Shown: positions 1 through 6,569 of the stretch, one piece after another
Numbering within the stretch: position 1 is the first letter of the stretch
How the letters are laid out: each line of letters opens with the position of its first letter
Program-made: the position numbers and the translations under genes
Notes under the pieces: generated by a model
Told to the model about the DNA's origin: nothing
Seen by the model: the letters and a program-made list of their open reading frames with translations, nothing else
Databases searched by the model: none
Source of the DNA: Scatosoma sp964504025
GTDB lineage: Bacteria > Bacillota > Clostridia > Christensenellales > Borkfalkiaceae
Length of the DNA: 15,268 bases
Direction of reading: 5' to 3'
Assembly: GCA_964504025.1 (NCBI GenBank)
Contig: CAZDCO010000029.1
Coordinates: forward strand, 1-15,268

Positions 1-361
1 GAAGACGGACGTCGTGATCGTTGATACCGCAGGACGGTTGCACGTCAAGGAAAACTTGATGAACGAATTGCGGAAAATGGATAGAGTGGTCTCGCGCGAA
101 TATCCCGAAGCGGACTTTTTGAAGTTGCTCGTGCTCGACGCGACGACGGGACAAAACGCCGTCAATCAGGCGCGCGTATTCGACGAAGCGGTAGAGTTGG
201 ACGGGATCGTGTTGACGAAGCTGGACGGCACGGCGAAGGGTGGATTCGTGTTCTCGCTTTCCCAAGAATTGTCGTTGCCCGTCTTGTTTGCGGGTACGGG
301 CGAGAAGATGGACGATTTGTCCGCGTTCGACAGCGAAAGTTTCGTCGAAGCGATTTTATAA
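1..361 (+). CDS. ftsY: Signal recognition particle receptor FtsY, C-terminal part (5' end outside window)
   Basis: This is the last ~120 residues of the SRP-family GTPase FtsY, read in frame from base 2. FtsY docks ribosome-SRP complexes at the membrane for co-translational insertion. Visible are the G3 motif VDTAGR just after the left edge, the DATTGQNAV segment, the G4 motif TKLDGTAKGG, and the closing GTGEKMDDLSAF region that SRP GTPases use to read the guanine base. The protein ends shortly after this region, as FtsY does, whereas Ffh continues into a methionine-rich M domain; that separates the two paralogues. The stop is TAA at 359-361. trmD follows after 30 bases, suggesting one transcript. 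The N-terminal acidic and NG-domain start cannot be seen. Confidence 0.93.
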   Translation, partial: KTDVVIVDTAGRLHVKENLMNELRKMDRVVSREYPEADFLKLLVLDATTGQNAVNQARVFDEAVELDGIVLTKLDGTAKGGFVFSLSQELSLPVLFAGTGEKMDDLSAFDSESFVEAIL

Positions 362-391
362 CGGCGCGAGGTGCGCAAGTAAGGAACGAAG

Positions 392-1057
392 ATGAAAATA
401 GATATCATTACCCTGTTTCCCGAAATGTTTTCGGCGATGCAGGAAAGTATTTTAGGTCGGGCGCAAAAGGACGGAAAAATCGAAATCAACGTCGTCAACT
501 TGCGCGATTATACGCAGGATAAGCACTTGAAGTGCGACGATTATCCGTTCGGCGGCGGCGCGGGTATGGTCATGATGGTGCAACCGATCGGCAGCGCGAT
601 CGAAGCCCTCGATCCCGAGCATAAGGCGCGGCGGATCTATATGTCCCCCAAGGGCGAAGTGTTCCGTCAACAAAAGGTATTCGAATTGCTTTCCTACGAG
701 CATTTGATCTTGCTTTGCGGTCATTACGAAGGGGTGGATCAGCGCGCGTTAGACTTGTTCATCGACGAGGAAATTTCCATCGGCGACTACGTCTTGACGG
801 GAGGCGAATTGCCTGCCATGGTCGTTGCCGATTGCGTTTCTCGGTATGTGGACGGCGTAATCAGCCCCTCCTCTCTCGTGGACGAGAGTTTTTCGGAAAA
901 CTTGTTAGAATATCCGCAGTATACCCGTCCGCAGGAGTATCGCGGACTTGCCGTACCCGAAGTGTTGCGGAGCGGCGATCACGCGAAGATCGACGCGTGG
1001 CGCAGGGAGCAGGCGATTGCCATCACGCAAAAACGCCGCCCCGATCTATTACGATAA
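392..1057 (+). CDS. trmD: tRNA (guanine-37-N1)-methyltransferase TrmD
   Basis: TrmD transfers a methyl group from S-adenosylmethionine to G37 of tRNAs that read CNN codons, preventing +1 frameshifting. The 221-residue product is slightly shorter than the usual ~240. It begins MKIDIITLFPEMF and carries the trefoil-knot signatures GHYEGVDQR (residues 110-118), ISIGDYVLTGGELPA (128-142), YPQYTRP (174-180) and LRSGDHAKIDAW (192-203), ending at RRPDLLR. Aligned from memory with E. coli TrmD, the position of general base Asp169 (DSF) appears to be Glu165 (DESF), a change I believe is common in Clostridia. The SD AAGGA at 381-385 lies 6 bases before the ATG. rbgA follows after 12 bases. rimM and rplS, the usual flanking genes, are missing. 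Confidence 0.96.
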   Translation: MKIDIITLFPEMFSAMQESILGRAQKDGKIEINVVNLRDYTQDKHLKCDDYPFGGGAGMVMMVQPIGSAIEALDPEHKARRIYMSPKGEVFRQQKVFELLSYEHLILLCGHYEGVDQRALDLFIDEEISIGDYVLTGGELPAMVVADCVSRYVDGVISPSSLVDESFSENLLEYPQYTRPQEYRGLAVPEVLRSGDHAKIDAWRREQAIAITQKRRPDLLR

Positions 1058-1069
1058 AGGACGAACGAA

Positions 1070-1930
1070 ATGAAGAATATACAATGGTTTCCGGGGCACA
1101 TGACGCGCGCCATGCGCGATATGGAAGAAAAACGCGATTTATGCGACGGGATCGTATGCGTACTCGACGCGCGCGCGCCCATTGCCTCGATCAATAAAAA
1201 TTTCAAAAAGATATTCGGTGAAAAGCCCGTCTTGTATCTCTTGAATAAAGCGGATATGGCGGACGGTGCGAAGACGGACGGGTTCGTGAAGGAATTTGAA
1301 CGCCGCGGTTTAGCCGTCGTGAAGTGCAATTCGACGAATCCCTCTTCCAAACGGGTGATTTTACAGCGTCTGACGGAGTTGACGAAAGAAAAACGGGAAC
1401 GCGCGCAAGCCAAGGGTTTGACGCGGACGTTTCGGTTTATGGTCGCCGGGATTCCCAACACGGGCAAGAGTACGCTCGTGAACCTGATCAGCGGTCAAAA
1501 GCGCGCGAAGACGGGGGATAAGGCAGGCGTAACGCGCGACGTGCGTTGGTTGAAGTGCGGCGAATTCGATTTGTTGGATACGCCTGGCACGATGCCGCCC
1601 TCCTTCGACGATCAATATTTGGCAAGGCATTTGGCGTTCATCGGCAGCATCAACGACGACATTTTGGATATGGACGACGTCGCGTTGGAGTTGTTGGGCG
1701 AGTTGGCGGAAAAATATCCGCAATACCTGACGGAGCGGTACGGCATCACCGATTTTTCCGAAAAACTCGGTATGTACGAAGCTCTTTGCAAGCGGCGCGG
1801 ATTCGTGCTGCGCGGCGGCGAATTCGATTACGAACGGGGCGCGAAAGCACTCGTGGACGATTTCCGCAAGGGGCGTTTGGGTAAAATTAGTTTGGAAACG
1901 GCGTCGGAGTGGGCGCGATACGGTTTATAA
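1070..1930 (+). CDS. rbgA: Ribosome biogenesis GTPase RbgA (YlqF)
   Basis: RbgA is a circularly permuted GTPase needed for late assembly of the 50S subunit in Bacillota. The permutation is visible: the G4 motif NKAD (residues 59-62) comes before G1 GIPNTGKS (127-134), then the G2 threonine in GVTRDV (about 155) and G3 DTPG (170-173). The N-terminal IQWFPGHMTRAMRDM motif is the family signature. The 286-residue length matches the family (~280), and the C-terminal helical RNA-binding domain is complete. SD AAAGGA (1056-1061) overlaps the trmD stop codon, so the two genes are likely co-transcribed. rnhB follows after 13 bases, the same order as in Bacillus subtilis. Confidence 0.96.
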   Translation: MKNIQWFPGHMTRAMRDMEEKRDLCDGIVCVLDARAPIASINKNFKKIFGEKPVLYLLNKADMADGAKTDGFVKEFERRGLAVVKCNSTNPSSKRVILQRLTELTKEKRERAQAKGLTRTFRFMVAGIPNTGKSTLVNLISGQKRAKTGDKAGVTRDVRWLKCGEFDLLDTPGTMPPSFDDQYLARHLAFIGSINDDILDMDDVALELLGELAEKYPQYLTERYGITDFSEKLGMYEALCKRRGFVLRGGEFDYERGAKALVDDFRKGRLGKISLETASEWARYGL

Positions 1931-1943
1931 GGACGGAAAGGCT

Positions 1944-2561
1944 ATGCGAAAGGAATGGAACGCCGCGGAGAAACTTGCTTACGAGCGGCAACTGTTGGGA
2001 AAAGGGTATCGCTACGTCGTCGGCGTGGACGAAGTCGGGCGCGGTCCGTTGGCAGGGCCCGTCGTATGCGCGGCGGTGGTGATGCCGTTGGACGAGGAAA
2101 GCTTGGTGATCGGCGTGGACGACAGCAAAAAATTGTCGGCGAAAAAGCGCGAGAGCTTGGCGGAGCAAATTCGGGCGCGCGCGTTGTGCTATACGATCGT
2201 GGAGATCGACGAAAAGCAAATCGACGAAATGAATATTTTACAAGCCACGCGCTTGGGTATGAAACGGGCGATCGAGGGCTTGCCGCACGCGGACGTCGTG
2301 TTGACGGACGGTAACATGACGTTGGATATAGACTTGCCGCAACGGAGTATCGTACACGGCGACGCGCTTTCCTATTCGATCGGCGCGGCGAGCATTATCG
2401 CCAAAGTCTACCGAGACGGGAAGATGGACGAATACGCAAAAGAATATCCGCACTACGCCTTTGAGAAGAATAAGGGGTACGGCACGGCGGAACATATACA
2501 GGGGATCAAGGAGTACGGAATATGCCCGATTCACCGCAAGACCTTCACAAAAAACTTTTAG
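1944..2561 (+). CDS. rnhB: Ribonuclease HII
   Basis: RNase HII nicks RNA-DNA hybrids and starts removal of single ribonucleotides misincorporated in DNA. The 205-residue protein shows VGVDEVGRGPLAGPVV (residues 26-41) with catalytic Asp29 and Glu30, DDSKKLS (59-65), a third acidic residue Asp122 in VLTDGN and a fourth at Asp140 in VHGDALS. The spacing agrees with the D-E-D-D set of the family. The C-terminal ASIIAKVYRD...PHYAFEKNKGYGT stretch is also typical. The start follows a purine-rich site (GGAAAGG). Its last 40 bases overlap the start of yraN, so translation of the two is probably coupled. Confidence 0.96.
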   Translation: MRKEWNAAEKLAYERQLLGKGYRYVVGVDEVGRGPLAGPVVCAAVVMPLDEESLVIGVDDSKKLSAKKRESLAEQIRARALCYTIVEIDEKQIDEMNILQATRLGMKRAIEGLPHADVVLTDGNMTLDIDLPQRSIVHGDALSYSIGAASIIAKVYRDGKMDEYAKEYPHYAFEKNKGYGTAEHIQGIKEYGICPIHRKTFTKNF

Positions 2562-2881
2562 GAAAGAAAGGGGAACGTTTGGTGGTGCGATACATAAAAA
2601 AGCGCGGTATGCGCGTGTTGCACACCAACCTGCGTACGCCCTTCGGCGAGGCGGACGTGATCGCGCAGGATAAGGACGAGATCGTCTTTATCGAAGTCAA
2701 AGCGCGGACGAGCAGCTCGTTCGGCACGCCGCGCGAGGCGGTCGGGAAAGTCAAGCAGGAGAGATATTATAAGATCGCGCAATGGTACGGCGCGCAGCAC
2801 GGGGAAGAACCGAACGCCCGTTTCGACGTTGCGGAAATGAACGAAAACGACGAGATTACCTATTTTGAAAACGCTTTTTAA
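2522..2881 (+). CDS. YraN / UPF0102 family nuclease-like protein
   Basis: A 119-residue protein of the UPF0102 (YraN) family, which has a fold related to Holliday-junction resolvases and PD-(D/E)xK nucleases. Its cellular role is not settled. The visible motifs are KKGERLVVRYIKKRG (15-29), the nuclease-type GEADVIAQD (42-50) and FIEVKARTSSSFGTP (56-70), supplying the acidic residues and lysine expected of the fold. The ATG at 2522 is supported by a strong SD AAGGAG (2508-2513) with an 8-base spacer, even though this makes the gene overlap rnhB by 40 bases. Co-location with rnhB is common in Bacillota. An intrinsic terminator follows at about 2900, ending this operon. Confidence 0.93.
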   Translation: MPDSPQDLHKKLLGKKGERLVVRYIKKRGMRVLHTNLRTPFGEADVIAQDKDEIVFIEVKARTSSSFGTPREAVGKVKQERYYKIAQWYGAQHGEEPNARFDVAEMNENDEITYFENAF

Positions 2882-2899
2882 GGGGCACGGGAAACGACA

Positions 2900-2933
2900 A
2901 AAAAAACGCCTAAGCTACAAAAGGCGTTTTTTT
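2900..2933 (+). terminator. Intrinsic terminator after yraN
   Basis: A 12-bp perfect inverted repeat, AAAAAAACGCCT (2900-2911) with AGGCGTTTTTTT (2922-2933), has a 10-base loop and ends in a T run. It closes the ftsY-trmD-rbgA-rnhB-yraN operon. The A run on the left arm means it could also work in the opposite direction, but no minus-strand gene ends here. The T run lies about where a -35 box for the spoIIGA promoter would be. Confidence 0.88.
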
Positions 2934-2949
2934 CTTTTGCACGAAAGCG

Positions 2950-2958
2950 TGGTATACT
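2950..2958 (+). promoter_or_regulatory. Candidate extended -10 promoter for spoIIGA
   Basis: TGG followed by TATACT (2953-2958) is a good extended -10 element about 33 bases before the spoIIGA start. No -35 box is recognisable at 16-18 bp spacing, where the terminator T run sits. In B. subtilis the spoIIG promoter also has an unusual -35 arrangement and depends on Spo0A. I found no clear TGTCGAA Spo0A box here, so activator dependence is inference. Confidence 0.5.
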
Positions 2959-2991
2959 GTCCGTACTATTTCCCCCGAAAGGTATCGCGAG

Positions 2992-3786
2992 ATGACGGTA
3001 TATATCGAGTACGCGTTTTTGCAAAATTTTCTCTTGGACGGAATCTTGTTGCGGCTGGCGTTTTCGGCGGCGCGACAGCAACTCGCCGTTGGGCGTTGGC
3101 TATGTTCCGCCGCACTCGGCGCGGTGTTTGCCGTACTCTTTCCGCTGCTCGTCTTGCCGACTTGGGCGGCGACGGCGTTGCGCTTTTCCGTCGGCGCGTT
3201 GCTTTGTCTTCTACCGTTCGGGCGTTGCGTCGGACGAAGGGCGCGTCGGCAATTCGCGCTCGTTTGCGCCCTGTTTTACGGTTGCACCTTCGCGCTCGGC
3301 GGTGCGCTGTATAGCGTAACGGACGGTGCGGACGGTTGGACGGTTACTCTGCTCGCCGCGTCGTTTGCGATTCTGCTCGACGTCCTCTTGCGCGCCGTCT
3401 ACCGCAAGCGCGAAACGCACCGCTTTATCTATCCCTGCGAAGTGGTGCGCGGTACGCGGCGCGTGCGGCTTTCAGGGTATTTAGACAGCGGCAATCGCCT
3501 AACCAAGGACGGTTTGCCCGTGTGTTTCCTGACCCCCGACGTCTTTTACGACTTGTTTCAAACGGAGTTTTTGACGAAAGGAGAGGGGCAGGTATGCGAC
3601 GAGATACAGTTTCAAACGCTTTCTGGGGAAACGCGCTCGGTGGCGGCGCGCGCGGAGTTGATCGTGCGGCGGACGGATGGAAAAAGCAAACGGACGAGCG
3701 CATATTTTGCGCCGTCGGCGAATATGCTACGTAGAGAGTACGCGTTGCTGTTGAACGGAGCGTTGATAGATCAGGACGGAGGATAG
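2992..3786 (+). CDS. spoIIGA: Sporulation sigma-E processing aspartic peptidase SpoIIGA
   Basis: SpoIIGA is the septum-membrane aspartic protease that cleaves pro-sigma-E after a forespore signal (SpoIIR), switching on mother-cell gene expression. The N-terminal ~135 residues form a run of about five hydrophobic segments beginning VYIEYAFLQNFLLDG, the family's start. The C-terminal cytoplasmic domain holds the catalytic motif SGYLDSGNRL with active-site Asp165, and a second conserved block FQTLSGE (208-213). The length of 264 is slightly short of the ~300 usual in Bacillus. SD AAAGG (2978-2982) precedes the ATG by 9 bases. The stop codon lies 3 bases before sigE, its substrate gene, the classical spoIIG operon order. 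Confidence 0.94.
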   Translation: MTVYIEYAFLQNFLLDGILLRLAFSAARQQLAVGRWLCSAALGAVFAVLFPLLVLPTWAATALRFSVGALLCLLPFGRCVGRRARRQFALVCALFYGCTFALGGALYSVTDGADGWTVTLLAASFAILLDVLLRAVYRKRETHRFIYPCEVVRGTRRVRLSGYLDSGNRLTKDGLPVCFLTPDVFYDLFQTEFLTKGEGQVCDEIQFQTLSGETRSVAARAELIVRRTDGKSKRTSAYFAPSANMLRREYALLLNGALIDQDGG

Positions 3787-3789
3787 GGT

Positions 3790-4515
3790 ATGAGTATGTC
3801 GGAATGGTTACGAAATTTTTTGCAACGAACGGGAGTGTTTGTCGAGGCGTGCACCGTCGATTACGTATGCGGACACGGCGAAGCGTTGCCGATGCCGTTG
3901 TCGGCGGCGGAAGAGGGAGAGGCGTTGCGGACGATGCTCGTCGGCGAGGAAGCGGAACGGGAGCGCGCTAAGGCGGAACTCATACAACGCAATTTGCGCT
4001 TAGTCGTCTACATAGCCAAAAAATTCGATAACACGGGCGTGGATAACGACGACTTGATCTCTATCGGCACGATCGGATTGATCAAGGCGATCAATTCGTT
4101 TAAGACGGACAAGAATATCAAACTCGCCACCTACGCTTCGCGGTGTATCGAGAACGAAATTTTGATGTACTTGCGGCGTACGGCACGCCTGAAAAGCGAA
4201 ATTTCCTTCGACGAGCCGCTGAATACCGACTTCGAGGGGAACGAGCTGTTGCTCTCCGACGTGTTGGGCACTTCGGCGGACGCCGTCTACGGCGACGTGG
4301 AAGCGAACGCGGAAAAGGAACAACTGAAAGAGGCGTTGAAAAAACTCTCCGAACGGGAACGGAAAATTATGTTTTTGCGCTTCGGACTGGGCGGCGGCGA
4401 GGAAATGACGCAAAAGGACGTCGCGGAGCTGATGGGCATTTCCCAAAGCTATATTTCTCGCTTGGAAAAGAAGATCATCACGAGGCTGAAAAAGGAGATC
4501 GCGAAGATGGAATAG
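3790..4515 (+). CDS. sigE: RNA polymerase sporulation sigma factor sigma-E (pro-protein)
   Basis: Sigma-E directs early mother-cell transcription during endospore formation and is made as an inactive membrane-bound precursor. Residues 1 to about 25 form an amphipathic pro-region; the VDYVCGHGEALP segment aligns with the B. subtilis processing region (VYYIGGSEALP), placing cleavage near Asp24/Tyr25 (inference). The rest is unmistakable: LIQRNLRLVVYIAKKF, DLISIGTIGLIKAINSF, IKLATYASRCIENEILMYL for region 2, FDEPLN and NELLLSDVLGT for region 3, and MGISQSYISRLEKKI for the region 4.2 helix-turn-helix. SD GGAGGA (3778-3783) lies in the end of spoIIGA, 6 bases before the ATG, so the two are tightly coupled. 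Confidence 0.97.
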   Translation: MSMSEWLRNFLQRTGVFVEACTVDYVCGHGEALPMPLSAAEEGEALRTMLVGEEAERERAKAELIQRNLRLVVYIAKKFDNTGVDNDDLISIGTIGLIKAINSFKTDKNIKLATYASRCIENEILMYLRRTARLKSEISFDEPLNTDFEGNELLLSDVLGTSADAVYGDVEANAEKEQLKEALKKLSERERKIMFLRFGLGGGEEMTQKDVAELMGISQSYISRLEKKIITRLKKEIAKME

Positions 4516-4548
4516 CCCGTCGCCGAAGCGTAAGGAAAAAGTTGTCGC

Positions 4549-4578
4549 GTATAAAATCGCCGCTGTTGGCGCATACTC
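4549..4578 (+). promoter_or_regulatory. Candidate forespore (sigma-F/sigma-G type) promoter for sigG
   Basis: GTATA (4549-4553), 18 bases, then CATACTC (4572-4578) fits the forespore promoter pattern gHATR-N17/18-CATnhTA with one mismatch in the last base of the -10. It lies in the only sizeable gap (4516-4674) between sigE and sigG, about 100 bases before the sigG start. In B. subtilis sigG is transcribed from its own sigma-F promoter as well as by read-through from spoIIG. The match is to a short degenerate pattern, so confidence is limited. Confidence 0.45.
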
Positions 4579-4674
4579 ATTACACCACGAAAAGCGTGCA
4601 CTCAACGCATACCTGCCCCTACGATAACCCGTTGGAATACATAGCGTTATCGGCTATCAAAGGAGAAGAGGAGT

Positions 4675-5442
4675 ATGCAAAAAGTGGAAATTTGCGGCGC
4701 GGATACGGCAGGTTTGCCGAAATTGACCGCGAAAGAGAACGAAGAGTTGATGATACGGATCAAGGCAGGCGACGAACGAGCGAGGGAAGAATTTATCGTG
4801 GGGAACGTGCGGTTGGTGCTCTCTCTCGTAAAACGTTTTCGTATCAAAAATTTGGGCGCGGACGACGTCTTTCAGGCAGGGTGCGTGGGACTGATCAAGG
4901 CGATCGACGGCTTCGATATCAACGTCGGCGTGAAGTTCTCTACCTACGCCGTGCCGATGATCGTCGGCGAAATCAAACGGTATCTTCGGGACGGCAACTC
5001 CCTGCGCGTGTCGCGCTCTATCCGCGATATGGCGTATAGAGTGTTGAAGACGCGCGAGGAAATCGAAAGCGCGGACGAGGAAGCGACGACGCAAAAAATC
5101 GCCGAACGACTGCAAGTGGCGGAACGCGAAGTCGTGTACGCGCTGGACGCCATTTCCGATCCCGTGTCGATCTACGAACCCGTGTATAATAAATCGGGCG
5201 ATACGCTGCTGTTGATGGATCAGCTGTGCGACGATAAAAACACCGACGAGCGTTGGACGGAACACGTCGCACTCGGCGAGGCGATGGGTAAACTCGGCGA
5301 ACGGGAACGCCGCATACTCTATTTGCGCTATTATCAGGGAAAAACGCAAACGGAAATTTCCGAAGAAGTGGGAATCAGTCAAGCGCAAGTTTCAAGGCTG
5401 GAAAAGAACGCCCTGCAAACGTTGCGGAAAAATATTTCGTAA
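4675..5442 (+). CDS. sigG: RNA polymerase sporulation sigma factor sigma-G
   Basis: Sigma-G drives late forespore transcription (spore coat-independent protection, germination receptors, SASPs). The N-terminal VEICGADTAGLPKLT motif is specific to sigma-G and is a known contact region for its inhibitor. Further signatures are NVRLVLSLVKRF, DDVFQAGCVGLIKAIDGFD, VKFSTYAVPMIVGEIKRYL (region 2), SLRVSRSIRDMAYRVL (region 3), ISDPVSIYEPVYN, and EVGISQAQVSRLEKNAL (region 4.2). The length of 255 is typical (260 in B. subtilis). It lies directly after sigE, as in most endospore formers, with its own upstream gap of 159 bases holding a candidate forespore promoter. SD AGGAG is at 4661-4665. A strong hairpin terminator follows. 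Confidence 0.97.
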   Translation: MQKVEICGADTAGLPKLTAKENEELMIRIKAGDERAREEFIVGNVRLVLSLVKRFRIKNLGADDVFQAGCVGLIKAIDGFDINVGVKFSTYAVPMIVGEIKRYLRDGNSLRVSRSIRDMAYRVLKTREEIESADEEATTQKIAERLQVAEREVVYALDAISDPVSIYEPVYNKSGDTLLLMDQLCDDKNTDERWTEHVALGEAMGKLGERERRILYLRYYQGKTQTEISEEVGISQAQVSRLEKNALQTLRKNIS

Positions 5443-5463
5443 ATCTTCCGTCGTAGGAACGGA

Positions 5464-5502
5464 AAAAGCCGCGCACCCGTTGGGGTACGCGGCTTTTGTG
5501 TA
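5464..5502. terminator. Bidirectional terminator between sigG and the convergent dehydrogenase gene
   Basis: AAAAGCCGCG (5464-5473) pairs with CGCGGCTTTT (5488-5497), and ACCC (5475-5478) with GGGT (5483-5486) extends the stem across one C.A mismatch to a GTTG loop. T runs follow on both strands, so it can end sigG transcription rightward and the minus-strand dehydrogenase transcript leftward. Confidence 0.9.
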
Positions 5503-5536
5503 CTCGATTTTTATTCAAATTAGAAATCGTCCTTTC

Positions 5537-6295
5537 TTACGGGCGCAAGCCGCTGCCGCCTTGCAAAGTGATCGTTTCGCCCGTGATATACGAAGCGGCG
5601 TCGCTGCAAAGGTATACGCACAAACCGCCGACGTCCTTTTCGGGATCGGCAAACCTGCCCATAGGCACTCCCTTGATTGTTTGTTCGTAGCGTTCGGGAT
5701 ACTCTTCCTTAAACTTTTGCAGTCCTTCCGTCATGGCGAGGGGACAAATGACGTTCACGCGTACTCCGTCGGGAGCCCATTCGGTCGCCGCCACGCGCGA
5801 TAAACCGCGGATACCCTCTTTCGCCGCCGCGTAGGAAGATTGTGCGATTCTTCCGAACAGCCCTGCGCCCGAGGCGAAGTTGATCACGCAGCCCTTGCTT
5901 TCCTTTAAGTAGGGATACGCCTTCTGCATATAGAAGAAAGTGGCGTATATGCCCGAATAGATGGCGAGGTCGAGGTCCTCTTTCGTGTGTTGCACGAGCA
6001 TTTTACCCGACGCGGAAGCCTGCGCGTTGTTGATAACGGCGTCGATCCGTCCGAACCGTTCTACCGTTTTATCGATGACGTTTTGAATCGCTTGTTCGTC
6101 CGCGCCGTCCGCGGTAACGGTCAACACTTCGCAACCGTGCGCGCTTTCCAGCTTTTCCTTAGCGGCAAGCAAAGTGCTTTCCGTTCTACCCGTGATAACG
6201 AGTTTCGCGCCTGTCTTGGCGAATGCCGTAGACAGCCCGAAACCGATGCCTCTTCCGCCGCCCGTGATGACGACGACTTTCCCGTTCAGTTCCAT
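5537..6295 (-). CDS. Short-chain dehydrogenase/reductase (classical SDR, FabG-like)
   Basis: A 252-residue NAD(P)-dependent oxidoreductase of the classical SDR superfamily. It has the Rossmann cofactor motif TGGGRGIG (11-18), an Arg37 after beta-2 that often goes with NADP preference, the catalytic Ser142 (NFASGAG), and YAAAK (Tyr155, Lys159). Two family positions differ: the NNAG structural motif is NNAQ (89-92), and the catalytic-tetrad asparagine position appears to be Gly115 (in YSGIYATFF). That NNAQ/SG..ATF pattern looks like a distinct SDR subgroup rather than decay. The substrate cannot be told from sequence; FabG and 2,4-dienoyl-CoA reductase are the nearest general types. A clear SD AAGGAGAA precedes the ATG. 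It is a single-gene unit with its own promoter. Confidence 0.9.
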   Translation of the reverse strand: MELNGKVVVITGGGRGIGFGLSTAFAKTGAKLVITGRTESTLLAAKEKLESAHGCEVLTVTADGADEQAIQNVIDKTVERFGRIDAVINNAQASASGKMLVQHTKEDLDLAIYSGIYATFFYMQKAYPYLKESKGCVINFASGAGLFGRIAQSSYAAAKEGIRGLSRVAATEWAPDGVRVNVICPLAMTEGLQKFKEEYPERYEQTIKGVPMGRFADPEKDVGGLCVYLCSDAASYITGETITLQGGSGLRP

Positions 6296-6325
6296 ATCGT
6301 TTGTTCTCCTTACCTTTTCATATTG

Positions 6326-6340
6326 CGGAGTTTTTCTCCG
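6326..6340 (-). other. 5' stem-loop at the start of the dehydrogenase mRNA
   Basis: CGGAG-TTTTT-CTCCG is a perfect 5-bp hairpin lying within the first ~15 bases of the predicted minus-strand transcript (start expected near 6342). Such 5' hairpins are known to stabilise mRNAs; that role here is inference. The SD site lies downstream and is free. Confidence 0.5.
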
Positions 6341-6348
6341 TTACGAAT

Positions 6349-6377
6349 ATTATACACCTGCCGATTTCGTTTGTCAA
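6349..6377 (-). promoter_or_regulatory. Sigma-A type promoter for the dehydrogenase gene
   Basis: On the minus strand TTGACA (6377-6372), a 17-base spacer and TATAAT (6354-6349) form a perfect consensus vegetative promoter. Transcription should start near 6342, giving a leader of about 47 bases with an SD. Confidence 0.9.
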
Positions 6378-6403
6378 TATGCAAAAAGAAAAAATTTTCG
6401 GGG

Positions 6404-6432
6404 TTGACAAATCTACGGAAATTTGTTATACT
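6404..6432 (+). promoter_or_regulatory. Sigma-A type promoter for the response regulator-kinase operon
   Basis: TTGACA (6404-6409), a 17-base spacer and TATACT (6427-6432) form a near-perfect vegetative promoter. The expected start is near 6439, leaving a leader of about 130 bases. It fires away from the dehydrogenase promoter. The two -35 boxes sit in an 8-bp inverted repeat, TTTGTCAA (6370-6377) and TTGACAAA (6404-6411), 26 bases apart. Confidence 0.9.
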
Positions 6433-6462
6433 CTATATAGAAGCAACGGGCGAAGAAAGTAT

Positions 6463-6499
6463 TTTCACTTACATTTCACTTTTTTTTGTCTTAGTCTTA
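6463..6499 (+). repeat. Short direct repeats in the response regulator leader
   Basis: TTTCACTT occurs twice at 6463-6470 and 6474-6481, an 11-base period, followed by tandem GTCTTA at 6488-6493 and 6494-6499. Direct repeats at one helical turn are the usual form of OmpR/PhoB-family binding sites, so this could be an autoregulatory site. They lie downstream of the main promoter but upstream of a weaker TATAAC (6512-6517). Confidence 0.4.
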
Positions 6500-6569
6500 A
6501 CTTTTTTCGGGTATAACTATATCAGGGACAACCAAATTTTACCGTTTTTGTAAAAAAGAGGAGAATAGT

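Noticed and set aside
2940..2991. Spo0A boxes in front of spoIIGA
   Set aside because: I looked for TGTCGAA or its complement and found no match good enough to report.
4143..5039. A 298-codon plus-strand frame spanning the end of sigE and start of sigG
   Set aside because: It is an out-of-frame shadow of two unmistakable sigma factor genes, Arg-rich and without recognisable motifs.
4657..5388. A 243-codon minus-strand frame
   Set aside because: Antisense shadow of sigG with low-complexity His/Phe/Arg composition.
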